Shown here: positions 53,252-61,114 of the stretch, piece by piece
How the letters are laid out: each line of letters begins with the position of its first letter
Position numbering within the stretch: position 1 is the stretch's first letter
Position numbers and translations under genes: made by a program
Notes under the pieces: generated by a model
The model's database searches: none
What the model saw: only the letters and a program-made list of their open reading frames with translations
Told to the model about the DNA's origin: nothing
Source: Oscillospiraceae bacterium
Lineage (GTDB): Bacteria; Bacillota; Clostridia; Lachnospirales; Lachnospiraceae
NCBI GenBank assembly: GCA_021771715.1
Contig: JAETOO010000011.1
Location: forward strand, 1 to 64,000
Direction of reading: 5' to 3'
Length of the DNA: 64,000 bases

Positions 53252-53881
53252 CTATTCTATATACTCCAGCTTGCTGACTGAGACTTCGTAGGCTACGCGC
53301 TTCTCCGTCGTCTCGTCGTCCAGCTTTTTGACATACTCACGGCTCTGGATACGGCCCCATACCTGGACATGTCCACCTACCTCAAAGCCGGACGTGAACC
53401 GCGCATTTCTCCCCCAGCAAATGCACGGAATGTAATCCGATTTCCCGTACGGGCGGTTGACGGCCAGCAGCATATCCGAGATCTCACGCCCGAGCGGCGT
53501 CCTGCGGTAGACCGGCGTTTTGCAGATGTAGCCGTCCAGGAAAATCTGGTTGCTCTTTACCCTGTCGCACTCCTCGTCCTCCACGAAGCTGACCTCGCGC
53601 GCAAACACAGAGAGCACCAGCCGGTTCTTCTTCTCCTCATGCCGGTTGTACGAACGAAACTGCCCGAAAATCTGTATGTACTCCCCCTGGTAATCCTGCG
53701 TAACATCAATCAGGCGCTCTGATATCATGACCGGAATCGTATCCGACGACTCGCTGAGTCTCTGCACCGAGACATCCACCATGTAAAACCCTTCCCCAAA
53801 TACTTCGTGGCTGAATGTAAAGCCCGACACGATTTTCCCCATGATGGACACCTGATTGTTTTCAATGATCTTATCTGTCAT
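53252..53881 (-). CDS. Single-stranded DNA-binding protein with two OB folds
   Basis: About 209 residues. Two SSB-like OB folds follow one another: ~10-97 (NNQVSIMGKIVSGFTFSHE...) and ~108-209 (SNQIFLDGYICKTPVYRRTP, then LGREISDMLLAVNRPYGKSD). The second has the standard SSB pattern. Typical SSB has one fold plus an acidic tail ending DDDIPF, and neither the tail nor the hexapeptide is present. GGGAG upstream favours ATG 53881. It is probably a secondary SSB or primosome-type protein. Its neighbours do not reveal a role. Confidence 0.8.
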   Translation of the reverse strand: MTDKIIENNQVSIMGKIVSGFTFSHEVFGEGFYMVDVSVQRLSESSDTIPVMISERLIDVTQDYQGEYIQIFGQFRSYNRHEEKKNRLVLSVFAREVSFVEDEECDRVKSNQIFLDGYICKTPVYRRTPLGREISDMLLAVNRPYGKSDYIPCICWGRNARFTSGFEVGGHVQVWGRIQSREYVKKLDDETTEKRVAYEVSVSKLEYIE

Positions 53882-54071
53882 AAATACATGTTCTCCCTTC
53901 TTCATACGAAGTATCTCTTCTTGTATTGGTACTATTCATCATATTCAGAGTGACTTCGTTTTAGAACTGCTTTCTAAAAATTTTTTTATCCCCACTTGTA
54001 ATCTCACGAAATTGTGCTAAACTGTATCGGGTACATTTTAATAGGTAGAGAAAGAAAAGAGAGAAGACTGT

Positions 54072-55904
54072 ATGAAGAGAGAAGACGTAAGAAATATTGC
54101 GATCATTGCACACGTCGACCACGGCAAGACGACGCTGGTCGATGAGCTTTTAAAGCAGAGCGGTGTATTCCGCGCGAATCAGGAGGTCGCGGAGCGCGTC
54201 ATGGACTCGAACGACCTGGAACGCGAGCGCGGCATCACGATTCTGTCCAAGAATACCGCTGTCTACTATAAAGATACAAAAATCAACATCATCGACACCC
54301 CGGGCCATGCAGATTTCGGCGGTGAGGTCGAGCGTGTCCTCAAGATGGTAAACGGCGTCATCCTCGTGGTCGATGCGTTCGAGGGCGCGATGCCGCAGAC
54401 GAAGTTCGTGCTGAAAAAGGCACTCGAGCTCGATCTCCCGGTCATCGTCTGCATCAATAAAATCGACCGCCCGGAGGCACGCCCGAACGAGGTGATCGAC
54501 GAGGTGCTTGAGCTGTTCCTCGATCTCGATGCCTCGGATGAGCAGCTCGACTGTCCGTTCGTCTTTGCGTCCGCAAAGGGCGGTTACGCAGTGCGCGACC
54601 TCGCGGATAAGCCGAAGAACATGGTCCCGCTTTTTGAGACGATTCTCGACTACATTCCTGCCCCCGAGGGGGATGAGAACGGCCCCACGCAGATGCTCAT
54701 CAGCACGATCGACTACAATGAGTACGTCGGCCGCATCGGCGTCGGCAAGGTCGACCGCGGCACGATCTCGGTCAACCAGGACGCCATCGTCGTCAACCAC
54801 CACGATCCGACGAAGCAGCACAAAGTGCGGATCAGCAAGCTCTACGAGTTCGACGGGCTGAACAAGGTCGACGTCACTTCCGCAACGGTCGGCTCGATCG
54901 TCGCCATCTCCGGCATCTCGGACCTGCATGTCGGCGACACAATCTGCGCAGTCGACGCACCGGACCCGATTCCGTTCCAGAAAATCTCCGAGCCGACGAT
55001 CTCGATGAATTTTATCGTCAACGACAGCCCGCTCGCCGGGCAGGAGGGCAAATACGTGACCTCCCGCCATCTGCGCGACCGGCTGTTCCGCGAGCTGAAC
55101 ACGGATGTCAGCCTGCGCGTCGAGGACACCGACGACACCGACACCTTCAAGGTCTCCGGCCGCGGCGAGCTGCACCTCTCGATCCTTATCGAGACGATGC
55201 GCCGCGAGGGATATGAGTTCGCAGTCAGCAAGGCCGAGGTCATCTACCACACGGACGAGCGCGGCAAGCAGCTCGAGCCGATGGAGCTTGTCTACGTCGA
55301 TGTCCCGGAGGAGTTCGCCGGCACGGTCATTCAGAAGCTCAGCCTGCGAAAGGGTGAGCTGCAGGGCATGGGCACCGCGCAGGGCGGCTACACGCGCCTC
55401 GAGTTCTCGATCCCGTCCCGCGGGCTGATCGGCTACCGCGGCGACTTTCTGACCGACACGAAGGGGAACGGCATCATGAACGCGGTCTTTGACGGCTACG
55501 GCCCGTACAAGGGAGACCTGCAGTACCGCACGCAGGGCTCGCTGATCGCGTTTGAGTCCGGCGAGTCCGTCGCCTACGGCCTGTTCAACGCGCAGGACCG
55601 CGGCACGCTCTTCATCGGGCCTGGCGAGAAGGTCTACTCCGGCATGGTCATCGGACAGAGCGCAAAGCCGGAGGACATCGAGCTGAATATCTGCAAGACC
55701 AAGCATCTGACCAACACCCGCGCATCCGGCTCCGACGAGGCGCTCAAGCTCAGCCCTCCAAAAATCCTCAGCCTGGAGCAGGCGCTCGAGTTCATCGACA
55801 CCGACGAGCTGCTCGAGGTCACGCCGAAGAGTCTGCGCATCCGCAAGAAGATCCTCGACCCGACCATGCGGAAACGAGCGATGATTCGGAAGAAAAATAT
55901 GTAG
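54072..55904 (+). CDS. typA: Translational GTPase TypA/BipA
   Basis: A 610-residue ribosome-associated GTPase of the EF-G family. G1 AHVDHGKTT, G2 RERGITI, G3 DTPGHADF, G4 NKID and G5 SAK are all visible. EF-G-like domains follow, with the TypA-specific C-terminal region (GRGELHLSILIETMRREGYE, GEKVYSGMVIGQ and NTRASGSDEALKL). It affects ribosome assembly and stress or low-temperature growth. The gene is monocistronic and ends in a strong hairpin. Confidence 0.96.
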   Translation: MKREDVRNIAIIAHVDHGKTTLVDELLKQSGVFRANQEVAERVMDSNDLERERGITILSKNTAVYYKDTKINIIDTPGHADFGGEVERVLKMVNGVILVVDAFEGAMPQTKFVLKKALELDLPVIVCINKIDRPEARPNEVIDEVLELFLDLDASDEQLDCPFVFASAKGGYAVRDLADKPKNMVPLFETILDYIPAPEGDENGPTQMLISTIDYNEYVGRIGVGKVDRGTISVNQDAIVVNHHDPTKQHKVRISKLYEFDGLNKVDVTSATVGSIVAISGISDLHVGDTICAVDAPDPIPFQKISEPTISMNFIVNDSPLAGQEGKYVTSRHLRDRLFRELNTDVSLRVEDTDDTDTFKVSGRGELHLSILIETMRREGYEFAVSKAEVIYHTDERGKQLEPMELVYVDVPEEFAGTVIQKLSLRKGELQGMGTAQGGYTRLEFSIPSRGLIGYRGDFLTDTKGNGIMNAVFDGYGPYKGDLQYRTQGSLIAFESGESVAYGLFNAQDRGTLFIGPGEKVYSGMVIGQSAKPEDIELNICKTKHLTNTRASGSDEALKLSPPKILSLEQALEFIDTDELLEVTPKSLRIRKKILDPTMRKRAMIRKKNM

Positions 55905-55911
55905 AACGCAT

Positions 55912-55939
55912 GAGCCGCCGCAATTTTCTGCGGCGGCTC
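55912..55939 (+). terminator. Hairpin terminator of typA
   Basis: GAGCCGCCGCA (55912-55922) pairs with TGCGGCGGCTC (55929-55939). The T run is weak (AATTATTT). It may serve both typA and the convergent small gene. Confidence 0.8.
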
Positions 55940-55941
55940 AA

Positions 55942-56079
55942 TTATTTCAGCAAATCCAACAGCGTGTATTCGCCCTTTCTGATTTTTGACATTTGATGAT
56001 ACTTTACGATTGCCTGCACCAGCACCTTGGGATTCCCGGCTCTTTCACAAATGCATGCCTTGATTTTTGCTAATTCCAT
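55942..56079 (-). CDS. 45-residue protein encoded with an AAA ATPase
   Basis: ATG 56079 opens 45 codons (MELAKIKACICERAGNPKVL, then VQAIVKYHQM, ending LLDLLK), with AGGAGG 6 nt upstream. It starts 11 bp after the ATPase stop, so the two are co-transcribed and probably coupled. The sequence is basic, with two Cys (ACIC). I do not recognise it. It could be an antitoxin, an effector fragment, or a regulator of the ATPase. Confidence 0.65.
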   Translation of the reverse strand: MELAKIKACICERAGNPKVLVQAIVKYHQMSKIRKGEYTLLDLLK

Positions 56080-56089
56080 CGCAATCCTC

Positions 56090-57238
56090 CTATTTCATAG
56101 AATCTGCGATGCTGTTTTTTAATCGCATGTAGGACTCATACATCGGTGTAGTTCCCTCAAGGAAGCCGCTCTGGTACGCCTCACTCTTCTTAATATCATT
56201 GCGCTTTAACAGGTTGGTCAAGTTTTCCACTGTGATGCCGTTTTTATTGCGAATGATATGAATGCCGTCATTTCGATCATACTCATCAAGAAGCTCCGGA
56301 TAGTGCGTAGTAAAGAGCAACGTTCCGCCATTTCTATTTAATCTGGTGTCCATGAAAAAACGAAGCAGGGTAGAGACAATTTCCTTGTTGAAATGATTCT
56401 CAATCTCGTCTATCACCAGATATCCCCCGGATTTGAGGATCTCCTTCGCCAGGGTAAACACAACAATCCCTTTGATCGTCCCGGAAGAGAGGTAGTGATT
56501 TAAATCAATAGGATTGTTCAGCACAATTTCCTGTTTGTCCTTGAACTGCAAATGAATCAATGTCTTATGCTCTGTCTTGTCGAAATACAGTTTTTCCACC
56601 GTAGGATCCAGGAAAGAAATCACCTCTGCCGGAATTTCATCTGCAAACGGCAAAACATTGATATTCGTAAAAGATAACAGACTGACAATATCCATCCGTT
56701 CCTTATTTCTTTTATTGTGAGCAATGATGATACTCACATCGTCTGACAAAAACTCTTCCTCTTTGCGAACCGCAACCGGCTCATATGCAGAAAAATCTGT
56801 CAGGTTCTTTCTCGCCGTCACCGCCTCTTGAGGCTTAGTCCACAGAGCCTCTCTCACTATTCTGTAATAAATGGAATCTGTTTTTCCTTTCTCGGACGTG
56901 ATAGCAGTCTCCAGTCTGCAGATTTCCTTCGTCTCCGAATGGAAATAGATATTAAAAACTGCCTCCTTTGCATCTCCCAGAATATCCTTTGTCTCGATAT
57001 GATTGACTGGCTGATTGTTCAGCAAATCCAACGCCAGCAAAATCACCTTCAGCACAGAAGTTTTTCCGGCTGCATTGATTCCAATAAATGTAGCGGCGCA
57101 ATTCATGTATACATTTGAAAAAAGGCAGTACAACAAATCTTTGTCATCATCCGCGACGCGCTGCTGAGCAAAAAAAGAAATGTCTAATTTCTCTTTAAAC
57201 AGCGGCAGGCCCTGTGCCGTAATTCTAAGGATCTTCAT
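56090..57238 (-). CDS. AAA family ATP-binding protein (defence-type)
   Basis: A 382-residue ABC-type/OLD-like ATPase. Walker A is FIGINAAGKTSVL (~50-62), and Walker B is GGYLVIDEIENHFNKE followed by LLFTTHYPELLDEY, which holds the His switch. The N terminus MKILRITAQGLPLFKEKLDI is typical of RloA-like ATPases. The region is AT-richer than its surroundings. It is followed by a 45-residue gene instead of the usual nuclease or RloB partner. The effector role is unknown, but the family is commonly found in anti-phage loci. Confidence 0.82.
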   Translation of the reverse strand: MKILRITAQGLPLFKEKLDISFFAQQRVADDDKDLLYCLFSNVYMNCAATFIGINAAGKTSVLKVILLALDLLNNQPVNHIETKDILGDAKEAVFNIYFHSETKEICRLETAITSEKGKTDSIYYRIVREALWTKPQEAVTARKNLTDFSAYEPVAVRKEEEFLSDDVSIIIAHNKRNKERMDIVSLLSFTNINVLPFADEIPAEVISFLDPTVEKLYFDKTEHKTLIHLQFKDKQEIVLNNPIDLNHYLSSGTIKGIVVFTLAKEILKSGGYLVIDEIENHFNKEIVSTLLRFFMDTRLNRNGGTLLFTTHYPELLDEYDRNDGIHIIRNKNGITVENLTNLLKRNDIKKSEAYQSGFLEGTTPMYESYMRLKNSIADSMK

Positions 57239-57404
57239 ATCACGCCTCCATATTATCTACATGTTTTTCGTTTTTAATCTTTCTTTGTTTCTATTATATG
57301 CATCTTCTCCGATTTTATCAACGACTTTTTCGTTTTTAATATTCTCCACATGCCTGTCTTCCACATTTTACCCTCACGCTGTCCCGCTCTTCCGTTCCAC
57401 TGCC

Positions 57405-58106
57405 TCAAAACCACCGGAATGCCACCTTCCACCTCCCGGGCTCCTGCAGCAGAGTGTCGTACTCTTCCACGGTCAGCACTTCTTCGAGCTGCTCCAGCTG
57501 CTCTTCCTCCACGACTGCGTGCAGACAGTCGGTAAAGCACAAGCGGGGATAGAGGACGCACCACCAGTTATGGCCTCTGGCCTCACCGAGCCGGATCCGC
57601 AGCGCTTCGTAGTAGCCCGCCGGGAAGGTACATGCGCCGTACGTCCGGTCCGGAAAATAGCACGTCTCAAGGGCGGCCACAGCGCGGTAGTCTGCGCCCT
57701 CGGACGCCAGCACACGGTTTGCCACGTCCGTCAGCTCCGGCAGGTGAGTCGTGAGATACTGCTTCAACCGTGTTTTCCCGGCAATCTGTGATTCCTCGAT
57801 AAACTGCATCTGATCCTCAGCTCGTGCTCTGTCTGCATACACCGATCCGGTCCCTGCAGCCTCTTCCGATCCCTGCATATGTTTACTCAAATATTCCAAC
57901 ACCGCATCTCGCACACACAGCTTGATTCTCTGGTCTTCCTCGCTGTCGCTGTTTGCAAGCACATGGAAACGCAGCACCTCGTCCGCAATCCCGTGCTGCA
58001 GCAAGGACTGTCTCGCCGCTGCGACCGATAGATGCAAAAGGACAGAAATCAAAATCATGCAGACCGCCGTCACACCGTATCTGCTCCACCAGTTTTTCTT
58101 CAACAT
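57405..58106 (-). CDS. spoIIR: Stage II sporulation protein R
   Basis: About 233 residues. An N-terminal membrane helix (VTAVCMILISVLLHLSVAAA) exposes the protein outside the forespore membrane. The SpoIIR signatures LRFHVLANSDSEEDQRIKL and FPAGYYEALRIRLGEARGHN (then WWCVLYPRLCF) are clear. It activates SpoIIGA in the mother cell, leading to sigma E processing. ATG 58106 is chosen; its AAAGGGG site is inside a strong hairpin that can hide it. It is normally driven by sigma F. The residues after the signature extend beyond the usual end. Confidence 0.95.
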   Translation of the reverse strand: MLKKNWWSRYGVTAVCMILISVLLHLSVAAARQSLLQHGIADEVLRFHVLANSDSEEDQRIKLCVRDAVLEYLSKHMQGSEEAAGTGSVYADRARAEDQMQFIEESQIAGKTRLKQYLTTHLPELTDVANRVLASEGADYRAVAALETCYFPDRTYGACTFPAGYYEALRIRLGEARGHNWWCVLYPRLCFTDCLHAVVEEEQLEQLEEVLTVEEYDTLLQEPGRWKVAFRWF

Positions 58107-58108
58107 AA

Positions 58109-58147
58109 AAGGCAGCACCCCTTTCTGTTGGGAGTGTTGCCTTTTTT
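58109..58147 (-). terminator. Terminator-like hairpin that covers the spoIIR ribosome site
   Basis: On the minus strand GGCAACACTCC pairs with GGGGTGCTGCC (10 of 11 positions, one G-U), followed by TTTT and then ATG. The AAAGGGG ribosome site of spoIIR lies in the 3' arm and adjoining loop. It can both end transcripts from mrp and block translation of read-through spoIIR RNA. Confidence 0.7.
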
Positions 58148-58223
58148 CCTGACACTATTCATACCGGACGCATTCTTCCTGCGGCGCATCCGTCTTTCTG
58201 ATCCGTCAGACTCTGCATACGCA

Positions 58224-59078
58224 TCAGTCTTTCCGCTCCGGCAGGCTCTGCAGCGCCTTTACGCCCTCCGCAAGGTACGGGTTCTCTGCCTTTGCGAAAT
58301 TGCCTGCGTCGGAGAGTTCTGTGAGCTTCGGGTCGATCGGGAGCTTGCCTGCCACCGTGAGGCCGAGCGCACCAGCCGCCTCGTCAACCTTGCTCTTCCC
58401 AAAGACCGCAATCTCCTTCCCGCAGTCCGGACATTTCAGATAGCTGTAGTTCTCCACCACGCCGAGCACCGGAATGTTCATCATCTTCGCCATATTGTAG
58501 GCTTTCTTGACGATCATCTGCACGAGCTCCTGCGGCGAGGTCACGATCACAATTCCGTCGACCGGCAGCGACTGGAAGACTGTGAGCGGCACATCGCCCG
58601 TTCCCGGCGGCATGTCCACGAGCAGGTAGTCCAGCTCTCCCCAGATCACATCCGACCAGAACTGCTTGACCATGTTCGCCAGGATCGGCCCGCGCCAGAT
58701 CACCGGAGACTCCGGATCCGGCATCAGCAGGTTGATCGACATCACCTTGATATCATTGTCCGTGAGTTCCGGAAGGATTCCCTGATCGTCCGCCTGTGCC
58801 GGACCGGTCAGCCCGTACATCCGGGGAATCGACGGCCCGGTAATATCCGCATCCATGATTCCGACGCGGTACCCCTTCGCTGCAAGCTCATTCGCGAGGG
58901 AAGCCGTCACCATCGACTTTCCGACGCCGCCCTTGCCGCTGACCACGCCGATCACGTGCTTTACATCCGAGTACACATTCATTTCCACTGCAAAGCCCTG
59001 CTGCTCCTTCTTCGCGCTCGGGCATCCCTCACAGCTCTCCTTCGTGCAGCTTGTACTGCTGCAAGATTTCTCTGCCAT
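58224..59078 (-). CDS. Mrp/NBP35-type iron-sulfur carrier ATPase
   Basis: A 284-residue P-loop ATPase of the Mrp/NBP35 group involved in loading Fe-S clusters. Walker A is VVSGKGGVGKSMV. DYLLVDMPPGTGDVPLT and CPDCGKEIAVFGKS (CPxC, cluster binding) follow. The N terminus has a Cys-rich run (SCSSTSCTKESCEGC), like NBP35 ferredoxin-type ends. AAGGAGG sets ATG 59078, although the frame is open further upstream. A distant promoter at 59315 leaves a ~230-nt leader. Confidence 0.92.
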   Translation of the reverse strand: MAEKSCSSTSCTKESCEGCPSAKKEQQGFAVEMNVYSDVKHVIGVVSGKGGVGKSMVTASLANELAAKGYRVGIMDADITGPSIPRMYGLTGPAQADDQGILPELTDNDIKVMSINLLMPDPESPVIWRGPILANMVKQFWSDVIWGELDYLLVDMPPGTGDVPLTVFQSLPVDGIVIVTSPQELVQMIVKKAYNMAKMMNIPVLGVVENYSYLKCPDCGKEIAVFGKSKVDEAAGALGLTVAGKLPIDPKLTELSDAGNFAKAENPYLAEGVKALQSLPERKD

Positions 59079-59314
59079 AGCTGGCACCTCCTTATTCTTC
59101 GCCGCATTTTCCCTGAACCGCAACAGCGCCCAGACCACGTCTGAAACATAACTGCGTCTGCCTGAGTCGCCGATCCGCAGTTCAGCTGTGCCTGCCCAGG
59201 CAGCCAATCCGCAGGCTGACTGTGCTCCGCAAAAGGGTAAAATGCAGATTTTCTCTTTCCGAACAAACAGACACACCGTCTGGATTCCCAGAGCTTTGTG
59301 TGCCGTTCCTTTCT
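59079..59314. other. Long leader before mrp
   Basis: About 235 bp separate the predicted promoter from mrp. No gene or strong riboswitch pattern is seen. Continuing upstream to 59539 the spacer is also empty except for the promoter. Confidence 0.4.
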
Positions 59315-59343
59315 ATTGTAAATCAAACCACTCCCTGATGCAA
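59315..59343 (-). promoter_or_regulatory. mrp promoter candidate
   Basis: TTGCAT (59338-59343) and TACAAT (59315-59320) on the minus strand with a 17-bp spacer. Confidence 0.65.
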
Positions 59344-59539
59344 GGGTTTTTCACAAATACTGCAGCTTTCGTTCTGTTCACATTCCTGTTCACACATTCG
59401 CTGTCCCGCGAGCATTTTCGCTCGATATGCACGAAAACTTCGAGGACAGCAGCGCCAAAATGCCTTGAAAACATATTTTGTGTGCACCACGCAGTCTGCC
59501 GTCCCGCGAGAGCGCCGAACGTCCGGGGAATGTTCGCTC

Positions 59540-60826
59540 TCATCCCTCCTCATACCGATACTTCCGCAGCAGCCGCCCGAACAGCAGACAGATCAGCGTC
59601 CCCGCGACGCCCAGGATCAGCATCACCATCGCGGCTCCCGAGCCTTTTCCACTGCCAAACAGCCGGCACAGCACGCCGTCCGGGGCGGCCTGCGCCATAA
59701 GAGGCTCGCACACCTCGTCGACCAGGCAGCCGCCCAGGAAAAAGCCGACCGGGATCGTAAAGAACTGCAGCGTATTTCTGCACGAGTAGACCCGCCCCTG
59801 CATGTTCTCCGGGATAGTCGAGCGCAGGATCACATCGAGGTTGGCACTCATCACCGGGACCGGCAGCCACCCGATCACCTGGCCCAGACACCACAGAAAC
59901 GGCGTCCTTGAAAATGCCAGCAGAAAATTTTCCGTGCTGAGCGAGATCAGCATCGTGATATAAATCACGCGGACCCGGTCTCTGGGTGCAGGCAGCGCCG
60001 TCACGATCAGGCTCCCCACCAGCATCGCAATGCCCGCGCTCGAAGTCACGAGCCCGAGCACCGCTTCCCCGCCCTGCTCCCGCGGCAGAATCAGCGCGGG
60101 CAGCACCGCATCAAACGCGGACGCCACCAGATTCACTCCCGCCAGAAACAGGATCAAAAGCAGGATCAGCCGGTTCTCGGCCAGATAGCGCAGCCCTGTC
60201 TTTACCGCTTCCAGGAAGGATTCTCCCTTCTCCTCCTCTTTTGGCAGCTCCGGTATCCGGATAAACAGAAGCAGCGCGAGAAACGCCACCGCGAAGGTCG
60301 TCAGGTCCACATAGATCACCGCGTCCATCCCGGCGAGCGCAAACAGTGAGGTCGCGAGCACCGGGTTCAGGATCGTCACAAGTGAATTAGAAAACGACCG
60401 CAGGCCGCTCGTCCTCTGATAGTGCTTTTTCGGAACAATCAAAGTCATGGCGACATCGCCGGCCGGCTGTTGGATCGTGTTCATCAGCCCGTTCACCGCG
60501 TTCAGCACATACATGTGCCACGGCGCGAGCAGATCCTTTTTCAGCAGCACCAGCACCGTCACCGTGCAGCAGGCCGCAAACGTGTCGCAGACCAGCATCA
60601 CCCGCCTCTTATCCCACCTGTCGCTGAGCGCGCCCGCAAAAATGCTCATGCAGACGTACGGCGCATAGGAACAGATCGACAAAAGTGCGGTCTGCAGCGC
60701 TGAGCCTGTCTTCTGGTAGAGCCAAAGCGTCAGCGCAAAATTCGTCATTGCGCTTCCAAGCTGGGAGAGCGACTGTGTCCCCCAGAGAAGGAGAAAATCC
60801 TTTAATTCCTTTATGTAGTTTTTCAT
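59540..60826 (-). CDS. MFS transporter (macrolide-efflux-like, MFS_3)
   Basis: A 428-residue, 12-helix membrane protein. The N-terminal pattern LWGTQSLSQLGSAMTNFALTLWLYQKTGSA with GALSDRWDKRRVMLVCD is the MefA-like MFS subgroup. It should export a drug or metabolite by proton exchange. AGGAGCAAAGG precedes the ATG. No regulator or resistance gene is adjacent, so the substrate is unknown. Confidence 0.9.
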   Translation of the reverse strand: MKNYIKELKDFLLLWGTQSLSQLGSAMTNFALTLWLYQKTGSALQTALLSICSYAPYVCMSIFAGALSDRWDKRRVMLVCDTFAACCTVTVLVLLKKDLLAPWHMYVLNAVNGLMNTIQQPAGDVAMTLIVPKKHYQRTSGLRSFSNSLVTILNPVLATSLFALAGMDAVIYVDLTTFAVAFLALLLFIRIPELPKEEEKGESFLEAVKTGLRYLAENRLILLLILFLAGVNLVASAFDAVLPALILPREQGGEAVLGLVTSSAGIAMLVGSLIVTALPAPRDRVRVIYITMLISLSTENFLLAFSRTPFLWCLGQVIGWLPVPVMSANLDVILRSTIPENMQGRVYSCRNTLQFFTIPVGFFLGGCLVDEVCEPLMAQAAPDGVLCRLFGSGKGSGAAMVMLILGVAGTLICLLFGRLLRKYRYEEG

Positions 60827-61114
60827 TTTTCCTTTGCTCCTTTGATTTTGTTCTGTCTCCTCAAATCAAAAAGCAAAGTCTGAGCGCTCCATGCATCGCC
60901 CGTTCGCCCTCAAACTCTGCATGGAGCACCTGCAATACACATCACCACTGCGGCCGCCTCCCTCCTGTAAATCTTCTTCCTCTATTTCCAATCTCATCAT
61001 AACGCCGACTTCTAGTTCCCTTCGGCGCTCTCGCATTCTTCTTTCGCTGCCTTCTCGGCTCATGCCCCGTGCTCAAGTTTCCTCTCCTGAACGCTCTCGG
61101 ATCGTGGCCCGTGC

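Noticed and set aside
54150-55706. 518-codon minus-strand frame inside typA
   Set aside because: Antisense shadow of a highly conserved GTPase gene; no motif is recognisable.
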